Shown one piece after another: positions 24,609 to 33,578 of a DNA stretch of 64,000 nucleotides. The position numbers and the translations under genes are program-made. This DNA is from an uncultured Ruminiclostridium sp. (GTDB taxonomy: Bacteria; Bacillota; Clostridia; Oscillospirales; Ruminococcaceae). The notes below the pieces were generated by a model. It had not been told where the DNA came from. It did not search any database and saw nothing but the letters and a program-made list of their open reading frames with translations. The stretch spans positions 62,001-126,000 of the forward strand of contig CAKSTB010000001.1 of NCBI GenBank assembly GCA_934490165.1, written 5' to 3'. The number at the start of each line of letters is the position of its first letter. The stretch's first letter is position 1.

Positions 24609-26723
24609 GTGACTAAACTAAGCAGACAGATAAGAAATATGGTGTTTGTTCTTGTGGTGGTAGCTTTGTCATTTGCGTGTACGATCGAATTACTGCAAAT
24701 ACAGATAGTTGACGGTGAATATTATAAAGACCAGACCACAAACACATATACTGCAAATCAGACTATTCAGGCGGCGAGAGGACAGATATTCACAAAAGAC
24801 GGAAAGTTACTCAACACCAATAAGCTTGTATATAAGATAATAATTCAGAAAGCATTTTTTGAAAGCGGCACAGAAAATGACGTTATAGCCAAAACGCTCA
24901 AAATACTTCAGAACAATGAAGAGGAATGGATAGAAACTATCCCGATAAGCAAGACAACTCCGTATGAATTTACAGGTGACGATGATGAGATAGATACCCT
25001 CAGATCCAAGCTCGAGCTCGGTGTTTATGCTACAGCCGAAAACTGTATGAATGCGCTGTATGAAAAGTTTGAGATCTCTGACAAATACGGTCAGGAGATG
25101 CGCAGATATATAGCAGGTGTGCGCTATGAGATGCTTATTCGCGACTTTTCGTATCAAAATCGTTATACAATGGCAGAAGATGTATCTGTACAGACTGTAA
25201 TTGAGCTCAAAGAACAGAGCTTTATGCTGAAAGGTATCGATATTATTGAAGAAGCAATACGTCAGTATGACGGCAAGGATTTTATCCCGCAGGTAGTCGG
25301 CAGGATAGGCGCGATATCGTCAGACGAATACGAGGAGCTTTCCGACAAGGGCTACAGTCTGAATGATACCACCGGTAAATGGGGCATTGAGAGCGCCATG
25401 GAAAGCACGCTTCGCGGAAATAACGGTATACGCTCAATAACGAGAGATTCTTCGGGAATGGTCGTATCCGATGAAATCACTAAGGCGGCAACAGCCGGTA
25501 ATTCGGTAAAGCTGACTATCGAAAGCGATTTTCAGAATGATGTGCAGGCTATACTTGAAAATCATATCAAGTGGCTTCACTATAACAACGACCCGACACG
25601 AGGAAATAAAGTCGACGCGGGCGGAGTAGTGGTTCTCGACGCAAAGACCGGTGCGGTGCTTGCGATGGCAAACTACCCGAATTATGATATCAATAATTAT
25701 ATCGACCTTATAAATAATCCCGTTGAACCTAACCCGACATACAACAGATGTATTTACGGACTTTACCGTCCGGGTTCGGCGTTCAAGACAATAACGGCGA
25801 CAGCGGCGCTTGTATCGGGTATAGCAAACGAAAATACTGAAGTGTATTGCGGCGGAATATACACATATTATGATGACTATCAGCCCGGATGTATCATGGG
25901 ATTTGTTGGCAATGTAACGGTAAGGACGGCGCTCAGACATTCGTGCAATATTTATTTCTATGATATGGCGCGACAGATGGGGATAGATTACCTTGCAAAG
26001 GTAGCCGGCTGGTTTGGCGTAGGTCAGGATCTTAACCTTGAGATCGGCGGCGCGACAGGCAATATGAGTACTCCCGAATATATAGAATCGCTCGGCGGCA
26101 CATGGACACCCGGTTCTACCATTCAGGCGGGTATTGGTCAGCTTGAAACAACGGTAACACCGCTTAATCTGGCAGTGATTGCACTGACGCTTGCAAATGA
26201 CGGTACGCGTTATCAACCGTATCTTGTCGACAGCATCACAAGCTATGACGGCACTAAGACGATCAAGAAAACCGAGCCTACAGTTGCGTATAAAATAGAT
26301 GCCGATAAGCATATATTCCAGGTGGTACGCGAAGGTATGATAATGGTTGCAGATGATGTTCAGTGGCCTATGGGCTCGGGTATAACACAGCTTGCCGACC
26401 TGCCTTACGGAGTAGCGATAAAGACAGGTACACCGCAGGTTACGGAAGATACTTTCAATTCTACTATCCTGGGATATTATCCGGCTGAGGATCCTCAGAT
26501 ATGTTTTGGAATTGTATTGGAAAAAGGCGAGTTCTCAAGATTGATGGTACGAAATATAATAGAATCGTACTTCTATGACAACTATCAGCCTGTGACCAAT
26601 GAAAAGGGCGATATAATTCTTCCTTGGGGCGGTCAGAGCACAAACACTCTCGGCAGACCTGCCAGAGGAGAGTTGACTGAGAATAACAAAAATGATACGT
26701 CAAACAGTTCAGAAAACGAATGA
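24609..26723 (+). CDS. mrdA: Penicillin-binding protein 2 (peptidoglycan DD-transpeptidase)
   Basis: This class B PBP cross-links peptidoglycan during elongation. The 704-residue protein has an N-terminal membrane anchor (about residues 10-30), a dimerisation domain and a transpeptidase domain with SAFK (S390, K393), SCN (S445-N447) and KTG (605-607). GTG at 24609 is used, with GGAGG 7 bases upstream. Position after mreBCD fits MrdA/PBP2 rather than the divisome enzyme FtsI. The C-terminal tail is rich in Asn and Glu. Confidence 0.93.
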   Translation: MTKLSRQIRNMVFVLVVVALSFACTIELLQIQIVDGEYYKDQTTNTYTANQTIQAARGQIFTKDGKLLNTNKLVYKIIIQKAFFESGTENDVIAKTLKILQNNEEEWIETIPISKTTPYEFTGDDDEIDTLRSKLELGVYATAENCMNALYEKFEISDKYGQEMRRYIAGVRYEMLIRDFSYQNRYTMAEDVSVQTVIELKEQSFMLKGIDIIEEAIRQYDGKDFIPQVVGRIGAISSDEYEELSDKGYSLNDTTGKWGIESAMESTLRGNNGIRSITRDSSGMVVSDEITKAATAGNSVKLTIESDFQNDVQAILENHIKWLHYNNDPTRGNKVDAGGVVVLDAKTGAVLAMANYPNYDINNYIDLINNPVEPNPTYNRCIYGLYRPGSAFKTITATAALVSGIANENTEVYCGGIYTYYDDYQPGCIMGFVGNVTVRTALRHSCNIYFYDMARQMGIDYLAKVAGWFGVGQDLNLEIGGATGNMSTPEYIESLGGTWTPGSTIQAGIGQLETTVTPLNLAVIALTLANDGTRYQPYLVDSITSYDGTKTIKKTEPTVAYKIDADKHIFQVVREGMIMVADDVQWPMGSGITQLADLPYGVAIKTGTPQVTEDTFNSTILGYYPAEDPQICFGIVLEKGEFSRLMVRNIIESYFYDNYQPVTNEKGDIILPWGGQSTNTLGRPARGELTENNKNDTSNSSENE

Positions 26724-26894
26724 CGATTTGTGCAGTTTGCATAAAAAAGTAAGCTAAAAACATATTGAATTAACAAAATTTGATTTTTTTCAATTAAAAG
26801 ACTTTATTTATGCGCGTTTTTATGGTACAATTATAACAATTAGAACAAAGATAAACGAAGTTTTATCGTTATCATCGCAAGGAGAGCGAATATT

Positions 26895-27632
26895 ATGTCA
26901 CAGATTATAGCAGTAACAGCAGGTAAAGGCGGAACGGGTAAATCGACCACTTCAGCCAACGTTGCCCGCGGATTAGCCGCTTTAGGCAAGAGGACTCTTC
27001 TGGTTGAGCTCGATTTCGGATTAAGATGTCTTGATATAATGCTTGGCATTAAAGATAAGGTTAAGCACGATATAGGCGAATATCTTGAAGGCAAGATCGA
27101 TATTCTTACAGCGACAACTAAGGTTGAAACTGTAGAAAATCTATATCTGGTTTGTGCAACACGAAACCCGTTTATGGATATCAACCCTGAAAAGATCATG
27201 GGCGTATGCGAAGAGATGCGTCAGCATTTTGACTATATAATAATAGACACAGCCGGTGTCGGAAGTTCGGTATTCAGCGTTATCAAAGCGGCAGAGATGA
27301 TTCTTATGGTAACTACTCCGGATACCGTATGTGTACGTGACGGTGCTATTTTGTCTGATTTTTTATATGTCAAGAATTGTACCAATCAGCGACTTATCAT
27401 CAATAAGGTTAGCCAGAATTTCAAGGACGAAGAGATACTTTATGACCTTGATGAAGTAATGGACTCTGTTGGTATACAGCTCTTAGGTGTTGTGCCGGAG
27501 GACAATAATATCAAGGTTTGCGGCGCAAAAGGACTTCCTTTGCCGCCTACTTGTCCCGGCGCAAAAGCATATGCGGCTATTGCAAGAAGAATACTTGGGG
27601 AAGATGTACCGCTTACTATCAATATCAACTAA
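26895..27632 (+). CDS. minD: MinD-like septum-site ATPase
   Basis: MinD is a membrane-associated ParA/MinD-type ATPase that positions division. The 245-residue protein has the deviant Walker A GKGGTGKST (residues 10-18) and the FGLRCLDIMLG motif that matches MinD's GLRNLD region. IIDTAGVG contains the switch II aspartate. The usual C-terminal amphipathic membrane helix (FLKRLF-like) is not evident; the protein ends PLTININ. No minC or minE lies between PBP2 and this gene, where many Clostridia have minC. The 171 bases upstream may contain a weak promoter (TACAAT at 26826). Confidence 0.85.
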   Translation: MSQIIAVTAGKGGTGKSTTSANVARGLAALGKRTLLVELDFGLRCLDIMLGIKDKVKHDIGEYLEGKIDILTATTKVETVENLYLVCATRNPFMDINPEKIMGVCEEMRQHFDYIIIDTAGVGSSVFSVIKAAEMILMVTTPDTVCVRDGAILSDFLYVKNCTNQRLIINKVSQNFKDEEILYDLDEVMDSVGIQLLGVVPEDNNIKVCGAKGLPLPPTCPGAKAYAAIARRILGEDVPLTININ

Positions 27633-27685
27633 ATAGTTTATGTTAAGTGTATACGGTATAAAGCAGAGGAAAAAAGAGGTTTAAT

Positions 27686-28084
27686 ATGAATATTGCACTA
27701 ATTGCTCACGATTCCAAAAAAGAACTGATGGTTCAGTTCTGTATTGCATATTGCGGCGTTCTCAGCCGACATAACCTATGCGCTACCGGAACTACCGGTA
27801 AGCTTGTATCAGAGGCAACGGGGCTTCATATTCAACGTTATCTCAGCGGATCTCAAGGAGGAGATCAGCAGATAGCTGCAAGAATTTCATGTAATGAGAT
27901 AGATGTACTTATTTTCTTCAGAGATCCTTTGAATGCTAAATCGTACGAGCCCAACGAAATGAATCTTTTGCGTCTTTGCGACGTTCATAATATTCCGCTT
28001 GCTACGAATATAGCTACAGCAGAGGCGCTGATACACGCTCTTGAGCGCGGCGACCTTGACTGGCGTGAAATTGTCAGAGGATAA
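27686..28084 (+). CDS. mgsA: Methylglyoxal synthase
   Basis: MgsA converts dihydroxyacetone phosphate to methylglyoxal and phosphate, a bypass that relieves sugar-phosphate build-up. The 132-residue protein has the phosphate-binding ATGTTG motif near residue 35. GSQGGDQQIAA holds the catalytic aspartate and is followed by FFRDPLNAKSYEPN. It is located after minD with an AAAAGAGG ribosome binding site, a common arrangement in Clostridia. A strong terminator follows at 28095-28118. Confidence 0.95.
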   Translation: MNIALIAHDSKKELMVQFCIAYCGVLSRHNLCATGTTGKLVSEATGLHIQRYLSGSQGGDQQIAARISCNEIDVLIFFRDPLNAKSYEPNEMNLLRLCDVHNIPLATNIATAEALIHALERGDLDWREIVRG

Positions 28085-28094
28085 AGCTTATGCA

Positions 28095-28118
28095 GGCGTA
28101 CTTATGTACGCCTTTTTT
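28095..28118 (+). terminator. Terminator after mgsA
   Basis: GGCGTAC (28095-28101) and GTACGCC (28106-28112) form a perfect 7-bp stem with a TTAT loop followed by TTTTTT. Confidence 0.9.
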
Positions 28119-28146
28119 ATGTTAAAAATCGAAAGGAACAAATCAG

Positions 28147-29427
28147 ATGGAGCTAGTAACTAAAAGACCCAGAGGAACAGAAGACAAGCTGCCTAAAGAA
28201 ATATATAAGTGGCACACTGTCGAGAAAATTGCAAGAAACGTAGCCGAAGCTTACGGCTGTAAAGAAATACGAACACCTACATTTGAACACACAGAGCTTT
28301 TTCAGCGTGGTGTAGGCGGTACTACGGATGTTGTACAGAAGGAAATGTACACGTTCAACGATAAAAAGGGCAGGAGTATCACTCTTAAGCCTGAGGGCAC
28401 GGCAGGTGCTGTCCGTGCGGCTATAGAAAACGGACTGCTCAATGATGCGCTTCCGCTTAAAACATATTATTTTACACGCTGTTTCAGATATGAAGCTCCT
28501 CAGAGCGGTCGTTTGCGTGAATTTAATCAGGTAGGTATTGAATATTTCGGTACGGCATCGGCGGCGGCTGACGCAGAAGTAATTGCGCTTGCAAACGATA
28601 TAATCAAGGGTCTTGGCGTAAAGAATATCAGTCTTGAGATCAACAGCATAGGCTGTCCGAAATGCCGTGCAGAATACCACAAGGCACTGAAAGAATATTA
28701 TTCACAGTACAAGGATCAGCTCTGCGGCACTTGCCTTGAAAGACTTGACCGCAACCCTATGAGATTGCTTGACTGCAAGAGTGAAATATGCAGCAGCTTT
28801 AAGAAAGACGCTCCGATGATACTTGATTATCTCTGCGACGATTGCAAGGAGCACTTTGAAAGCGTCAAGAAGCGCCTTGATGTACTGGGTGTATCGTATA
28901 CGGTAAATCCCCTTATCGTCCGCGGACTTGACTATTACACCAACACCGTATTTGAGTTTATCTCAAATGAGATCGGCTCGCAGGGTGCTGTATGCGCAGG
29001 CGGCAGATACAACGGACTTGTAGAAGAGATCGGCGGAAACAGCGTTCCCGGTCTTGGCTTTGCTATGGGACTTGAACGTATCATAATGGTAATGGAAAAT
29101 CAGAAGCTCGAATTTGAACCTGAGAAGAAGTGCGACCTTTACATTGCGTCATTTGACGATGATACAAATATTTATGCAATGGAGCTCGTACAGAAGCTCC
29201 GCGAAGAGGGATTCTGGGCTGAGTGTGACATTTCGGGAAGAAGCTTCAAGGCGCAGATGAAGTATGCAAATAAGATCGGCGCTACCTACTGTATGGTAAT
29301 AGGCGGCGATGAAATGCAGACAAAGTCGGCTAAGCTCAAGCGTATGTCAGACGGCGTTGAAACACCTGTTACGCTTGACGACAAGTTCTGTGAGAAGCTC
29401 AACACAATGATACTTGATATCATGTAA
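28147..29427 (+). CDS. hisS: Histidine-tRNA ligase
   Basis: HisRS charges tRNA-His. The 426-residue class II synthetase has the motif 2 region FRYEAPQSGRLREFNQ, the histidine-specific motifs LVRGLDYYT-like (IVRGLDYYTNTVFEF) and GGRYNGLVEE, motif 3 GLGFAMGLERI and a C-terminal anticodon-binding domain. It starts behind CGAAAGGAAC, 29 bases after the mgsA terminator. No T-box leader is visible in this short space, so control must come from elsewhere or be constitutive. Confidence 0.96.
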   Translation: MELVTKRPRGTEDKLPKEIYKWHTVEKIARNVAEAYGCKEIRTPTFEHTELFQRGVGGTTDVVQKEMYTFNDKKGRSITLKPEGTAGAVRAAIENGLLNDALPLKTYYFTRCFRYEAPQSGRLREFNQVGIEYFGTASAAADAEVIALANDIIKGLGVKNISLEINSIGCPKCRAEYHKALKEYYSQYKDQLCGTCLERLDRNPMRLLDCKSEICSSFKKDAPMILDYLCDDCKEHFESVKKRLDVLGVSYTVNPLIVRGLDYYTNTVFEFISNEIGSQGAVCAGGRYNGLVEEIGGNSVPGLGFAMGLERIIMVMENQKLEFEPEKKCDLYIASFDDDTNIYAMELVQKLREEGFWAECDISGRSFKAQMKYANKIGATYCMVIGGDEMQTKSAKLKRMSDGVETPVTLDDKFCEKLNTMILDIM

Positions 29428-29448
29428 CGTTCATTTCACTTCGAATAT

Positions 29449-30183
29449 ATGAACGATACATGGAATCCTTGGCACGGTTGCAGAAAGATAAGTGCGGGGT
29501 GCAAAAATTGTTACGTCTACAGACGTGACGCACAATACGATATAGACAGCACGGCAGTAGTGAAAAACAAAACGTTTTACGCTCCTGCCGAGCGTTATAA
29601 ATACGGCAATTACAAAATGATACCTGATGGCGGTATCATCTATACCTGCTTTACTTCCGACTTTTTCCTTGATGAAGCGGATAAATGGCGCGGCGAATGC
29701 TGGCAGATGATAAAACAGCGCCCCGATGTCACTTTTCTGATCATCACGAAAAGAATACATCGTTTTTTGCAGTGTATTCCCGCCGATTGGGAGTCAGGTT
29801 ATGAGAATGTTCATATCTGCTGTACCTGTGAAAATCAGAAGATGGCAGATTACCGCCTGCCGATATTTCTGAAAGCACCGATAAAGCACAAATCGATCAT
29901 ATGCGAGCCCTTGCTTGAACATATCGACTTAAGTCCTTATCTTGATAATACGCAGATAAAGGAAGTTGTAGTCGGCGGCGAAACGGGAAATGAAGCAAGA
30001 GAATGTAATTATGACTGGATACTTGACATCAGAGAGCAGTGTATAAATGCGGAGGTTGATTTTCATTTCAGACAGACAGGCGCAAGGTTTATCAAAGACG
30101 GCAAATTCTATCGTATAGAAAGAAAATTTCAGCACTCACAGGCACATAAGGCAAATATCGACGTAGTTTTCAAAACCGTTTGA
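29449..30183 (+). CDS. DUF5131 family protein (phage Gp37/Gp68-like)
   Basis: The 244-residue protein has the N-terminal signature TWNPWHGCRKISAGCKNCYV, with a C-x6-C-x2-C cysteine cluster typical of the DUF5131 family, and later GGETGNEARECNYDWI near residue 180. Biochemical role unknown; Fe-S or metal binding is likely from the cysteines. The start ATG lies in the right arm of a perfect 7-bp hairpin (CGTTCAT/ATGAACG, 29428-29455) and no Shine-Dalgarno is visible. Its stop codon overlaps the -35 box of thrS. Confidence 0.82.
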   Translation: MNDTWNPWHGCRKISAGCKNCYVYRRDAQYDIDSTAVVKNKTFYAPAERYKYGNYKMIPDGGIIYTCFTSDFFLDEADKWRGECWQMIKQRPDVTFLIITKRIHRFLQCIPADWESGYENVHICCTCENQKMADYRLPIFLKAPIKHKSIICEPLLEHIDLSPYLDNTQIKEVVVGGETGNEARECNYDWILDIREQCINAEVDFHFRQTGARFIKDGKFYRIERKFQHSQAHKANIDVVFKTV

Positions 30184-30208
30184 CATTTTCCTCTTGCAGT
30201 GATATAAT
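30180..30208 (+). promoter_or_regulatory. Consensus promoter of thrS
   Basis: TTGACA (30180-30185) and TATAAT (30203-30208) are separated by 17 bases. The -35 box overlaps the stop codon of the preceding DUF5131 gene. A short AGaCCGC/GCGGCT hairpin lies between the start site and the thrS ribosome binding site; there is no room for a T-box. Confidence 0.88.
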
Positions 30209-30272
30209 AATACTGTATTTTTATACACTATTAAAGACCGCTCTCGTATGGCGGCTTAACGGAGGAAAAACA

Positions 30273-32192
30273 ATGATAAAAGTTACATTGAAAGACGGCA
30301 GCGTAAAGGAACTTGAAAGTGCTTGTTCTGTATTTGACGTTGCCAAGGAAATCAGCCCGCGTCTTGCAAAGGCGGCTTGCGTTGCAAAGATAAACGGCGA
30401 AATCAAGGATCTGCGTACTGTAATTGACAGTGACTGCACACTTGAAATACTTACTTTTGAAGATGAGGACGGTAAAAAGGCTTTCCGCCATACTGCTTCC
30501 CACATTCTGGCACAGGCAGTAAAAAGACTTTACCCTGATGTAAAGCTTGCTATCGGTCCTGCTATAGATAACGGTTTCTATTACGACTTTGATAAAGAAA
30601 CTCCCTTTATGCCCGAAGAGCTTGAAGCTATCGAAGCTGAGATGAAGAAGATCGTCAAGGAAGACTTAAAGCTCGAGCAGTTTGAAATGGCTCCCGCAGA
30701 TGCTATAAAGTATCTTAAGGATATTGACGAGCCTTATAAGGTTGAGCTTTGTGAAGAGCACGCAGGCAAGAACGAGCCTATCTCTTTCTACAAGCAGGGT
30801 GAATTCACCGATCTTTGTGCAGGTCCTCACCTTATGTCAACAGGCTATGTAAAGGCATTCAAGCTGACAAGCTGTACAGGCGCTTACTGGAGAGGCAGCG
30901 AAAAGAACAAGATGCTCTCCCGTATCTATGCCACAGCATTCCCCAAGGCTTCAGAGCTTGAGGCATACCTCAATATGATTGAAGAAGCGAAGAAGCGTGA
31001 CCACAGAAAGCTCGGCAAGGAGCTTGAGCTGTTCACAATAATGGACGAGGGTCCCGGATTTCCGTTCTTCTTACCTAAGGGTATGACGCTCAAGAATACT
31101 CTTATTGATTACTGGCGTCAGATCCACACCCGTGACGGATACGTTGAGATCTCTACTCCTATAATGCTCAACCGTCAGCTCTGGGAAACATCGGGTCACT
31201 GGGATCATTACAAAGAGAATATGTATACTACTGTAATTGACGATACAGAGTTTGCCATAAAGCCTATGAACTGCCCCGGCGGTATACTTGTATACAAATC
31301 GAAGCCCCGTTCATACAGAGATTTACCTATGAGAATGGGCGAACTCGGACTTGTTCACCGTCACGAAAAGTCAGGCGCACTTCACGGTCTTATGCGTGTA
31401 AGATGCTTTACACAGGACGATGCACACATCTTTATGACACCCGACCAGATCACAGATGAGATCAAGGGCGTTGTAAGACTTATCGATGAAGTTTACAAGC
31501 TGTTCGGCTTCAAGTACCACGTTGAGCTGTCAACACAGCCTGAGGACAGTATGGGTAGCCAGGAAGACTGGGATATGGCTACAGAAGGTCTGCGTAAGGC
31601 TCTTGACGGCCTTGGACTTCCTTACGTTGTAAACGAGGGCGACGGTGCGTTCTACGGACCTAAGATAGACTTCCATCTTGAAGACTCACTCGGCAGAACA
31701 TGGCAGTGCGGTACTATCCAGCTCGACTTCCAGTTACCTATGAGATTTGAACTTGAATACACAGGTGCAGACGGCGAAAAGCACAGACCTATTATGATCC
31801 ACCGTGTTGTATTCGGCTCTATCGAAAGATTTATCGGAATCCTGACTGAGCACTTTGCAGGCGCATTCCCGATATGGCTTGCTCCCGTACAGGTTGAGCT
31901 TATGCCTATCGCCGACCGTCACAACGAGTTTACAGCAAAGGTTGCCGCAGAGCTTAAGAAGCGTGGCGTAAGAGTAGAGGTTGACGACAGAAGCGAGAAG
32001 ATAGGCTTCAAGATTCGTGAAGCACAGCTTCAGAAGATCCCTTATATGCTTGTTATAGGCGATAAGGAGGTTGAAACAGAAAACGTTTCTATCCGTTGCC
32101 GCAAGCGTGGCGATATCGGTACAATGTCGGTATCCGACTTCTGCGATATGGTAGAAAAAGAGATAAGAGAAAAGACTATCATTACCGATTGA
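30273..32192 (+). CDS. thrS: Threonine-tRNA ligase
   Basis: ThrRS charges tRNA-Thr. ATG 30273 has GGAGG 7 bases upstream; a longer frame back to 30180 crosses the promoter and is rejected. The 639-residue protein has the TGS domain (about residues 1-62), the editing domain with HTASHILAQAVKRLYPD and the class II catalytic core. The zinc ligands are in NCPGG and HRHE/AHIF-type regions. A C-terminal anticodon-binding domain begins with APVQVELMPI. Expression is from a consensus promoter. The yjfB-like gene follows by 21 bases. Confidence 0.97.
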   Translation: MIKVTLKDGSVKELESACSVFDVAKEISPRLAKAACVAKINGEIKDLRTVIDSDCTLEILTFEDEDGKKAFRHTASHILAQAVKRLYPDVKLAIGPAIDNGFYYDFDKETPFMPEELEAIEAEMKKIVKEDLKLEQFEMAPADAIKYLKDIDEPYKVELCEEHAGKNEPISFYKQGEFTDLCAGPHLMSTGYVKAFKLTSCTGAYWRGSEKNKMLSRIYATAFPKASELEAYLNMIEEAKKRDHRKLGKELELFTIMDEGPGFPFFLPKGMTLKNTLIDYWRQIHTRDGYVEISTPIMLNRQLWETSGHWDHYKENMYTTVIDDTEFAIKPMNCPGGILVYKSKPRSYRDLPMRMGELGLVHRHEKSGALHGLMRVRCFTQDDAHIFMTPDQITDEIKGVVRLIDEVYKLFGFKYHVELSTQPEDSMGSQEDWDMATEGLRKALDGLGLPYVVNEGDGAFYGPKIDFHLEDSLGRTWQCGTIQLDFQLPMRFELEYTGADGEKHRPIMIHRVVFGSIERFIGILTEHFAGAFPIWLAPVQVELMPIADRHNEFTAKVAAELKKRGVRVEVDDRSEKIGFKIREAQLQKIPYMLVIGDKEVETENVSIRCRKRGDIGTMSVSDFCDMVEKEIREKTIITD

Positions 32193-32213
32193 TAGCTTAA
32201 AGGAGGTCTTATT

Positions 32214-32411
32214 ATGGATCTTACTTCCTACATTGCGAGTATGTCTGTCAGTATGGCACAGGCAAACGTAGCACAGAGCGTTTCCACAGCAATGCTGTCA
32301 AAGAGCATCGACAGCATCGAGCAAAGCGGGGCAGAGGTGGTTGATCTTATCAACAGCGCTGATATTCCGCCTGCCGGAGTGACCGGATACATTCTGAATG
32401 TCAGAGCATAA
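32214..32411 (+). CDS. YjfB family protein (putative motility-associated)
   Basis: The 65-residue protein begins MDLTSYIASMSVSMAQANVA and contains MLSKSIDSIEQSG, as in the YjfB family (PF14070), small proteins linked with flagellar genes in Bacilli and Clostridia. It has no signal peptide or membrane segment. It is downstream of thrS behind AAAGGAGG, with a terminator straight after. No flagellar gene is in the window, so the motility link is only from the family. Confidence 0.75.
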   Translation: MDLTSYIASMSVSMAQANVAQSVSTAMLSKSIDSIEQSGAEVVDLINSADIPPAGVTGYILNVRA

Positions 32412-32418
32412 TTTTATG

Positions 32419-32453
32419 AAAAACTGTCGATTTTTCGGCAGTTTTTCTTTTTT
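32419..32453 (+). terminator. Terminator after the yjfB-like gene
   Basis: Bases 32419-32430 pair with 32435-32446 over 12 positions (one T.G) with a TTTT loop and a long T-rich tail. It ends the thrS transcript just before the merR promoter. Confidence 0.88.
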
Positions 32454-32458
32454 ACCTC

Positions 32459-32489
32459 TTGACATGGAGTTAACTCCATGTGATAATAT
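32459..32489 (+). promoter_or_regulatory. merR promoter with a perfect 18-bp operator
   Basis: TTGACA (32459-32464) is followed by the perfect palindrome CATGGAGTTAACTCCATG (32463-32480). GATAAT (spacer 17) or TAATAT (spacer 19) serves as -10. The GGAGTTAACTCC core between -35 and -10 is the operator type known for NmlR/AdhR-like MerR regulators, so autoregulation is likely. Confidence 0.85.
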
Positions 32490-32516
32490 AAAAGTACCGA
32501 AAGGACGGGATAGATT

Positions 32517-32891
32517 ATGACGATTTCAGAAGTAAGCAAAAAATACGATATTTCCACCGACACGCTCCGCTATTATGAGCGTATCGGTTTACTGCCGCCT
32601 GTTCCGAGAACCAAGAGCGGACTGCGCGACTATGACGAAAATTCCTGCAAGTCCGTAGAGTTCATCAAGTGTATGAGAAATGCAGGACTTCCCATAGAAG
32701 CGCTTATAGAGTATATGACCCTTTACAGAGAGGGCGACTCTACCGCGCAGGCCCGTATGGCGATACTTGTAGAACAACGTGAGGCATTGCTCGGCAGGAT
32801 CGAAGAAATGCAGAATACGCTTGCAAGGCTTGACAGAAAGATCGAGATGTACAAGGGTATGTGCTCGCCTGAATGCTGTAGTAAAAAGTAA
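32517..32891 (+). CDS. MerR family regulator (NmlR/AdhR-like)
   Basis: The 124-residue protein has the MerR winged helix-turn-helix (TISEVSKKYDISTDTLRYYERIGLLPPVPR) at residues 2-32 and a dimerisation helix near 80-110. It ends CSPECCSKK, with three cysteines at the C terminus. Operator and fold resemble the aldehyde- or thiol-stress NmlR/AdhR group. Those usually precede a dehydrogenase gene, but here the gene is alone, with terminators on both sides. The tail cysteines could be sensing or metal-binding; this is inference. Confidence 0.88.
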   Translation: MTISEVSKKYDISTDTLRYYERIGLLPPVPRTKSGLRDYDENSCKSVEFIKCMRNAGLPIEALIEYMTLYREGDSTAQARMAILVEQREALLGRIEEMQNTLARLDRKIEMYKGMCSPECCSKK

Positions 32892-32900
32892 GGTTATACA

Positions 32901-32938
32901 AAAACAGCGTCCGTGAAAAATCACACGGGCGCTGTTTT
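32901..32938. terminator. Bidirectional terminator between merR and the DUF4364 gene
   Basis: AAAACAGCG and CGCTGTTTT flank an inner CGTG/CACG pairing, with A-rich and T-rich edges on both sides. It separates convergent genes. Confidence 0.8.
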
Positions 32939-32952
32939 TATATGCATTTTAT

Positions 32953-33552
32953 TTAAATCTTAGTGTCATCAAGCACTTCCTGTATCTCCTTTTCCGATAC
33001 AGTCAGATATCCTTGTATAAATGAATTGAGCACGTTTCTGTATGCTCCTACAGGGTTATCGAACACTCTTTTTTCCATCTGCTCGGCGCTTTCCCATGTC
33101 GGAGCGTAAATTTTAAGCTCCATAAGGTCAGCACCGCCCATCTCGTTTATAAAGCGTATGCAAAGCTGATATCCGCCCTGCTCGACCTTTACGATCTCGG
33201 TCTTGACTGTCTTTTCGAGCCGTGAGTGCGAGGTGATCTTTTTAGCGTAATAAACAGTATCTTCTCTTATTGAAAGGGGAAGAGTATAGCTGAGCTCTAT
33301 AGCAAGATATTCACTTTTGGCAGTCGGCAGACAGGTTTCGTCATTTCCGACTTTTTCACAGGTGATAAGCCCCTTTTCTTCCATATCAAAAAGACAGCAT
33401 ATGAGGTCAAAATACATAACAAAATCATGATCGACCGTACAGCGCATAAGCTCGTCTTTTGTGATACTTCCTACCTTATAAAGGATATAGGCTACAAGCA
33501 CCTCAATGTCCTTGCGGTCATAAAGCGTATATTTAGGAACAGGTATGCTCAT
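32953..33552 (-). CDS. DUF4364 family protein
   Basis: The 199-residue protein starts MSIPVPKYTLYDRKDIEVLV; the region IEVLVAYILYKVGSITKDEL resembles a winged-helix fold, as in the DUF4364 family of Clostridia. Function unknown; a transcription-related role has been guessed for such folds. The start at 33552 is preceded by AAAGGAGG on the minus strand. An upstream extension to 33651 runs into aroC and is rejected. It follows aroC in the same orientation, 26 bases after its stop. Confidence 0.8.
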   Translation of the reverse strand: MSIPVPKYTLYDRKDIEVLVAYILYKVGSITKDELMRCTVDHDFVMYFDLICCLFDMEEKGLITCEKVGNDETCLPTAKSEYLAIELSYTLPLSIREDTVYYAKKITSHSRLEKTVKTEIVKVEQGGYQLCIRFINEMGGADLMELKIYAPTWESAEQMEKRVFDNPVGAYRNVLNSFIQGYLTVSEKEIQEVLDDTKI

Positions 33553-33578
33553 ACATATTCCTCCTTTCGGCTTGAAAA

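Noticed and set aside
28085..28146. T-box leader of hisS (and of thrS at 30209-30272)
   Set aside because: Both spaces are too short for a T-box and lack the T-box sequence and antiterminator.
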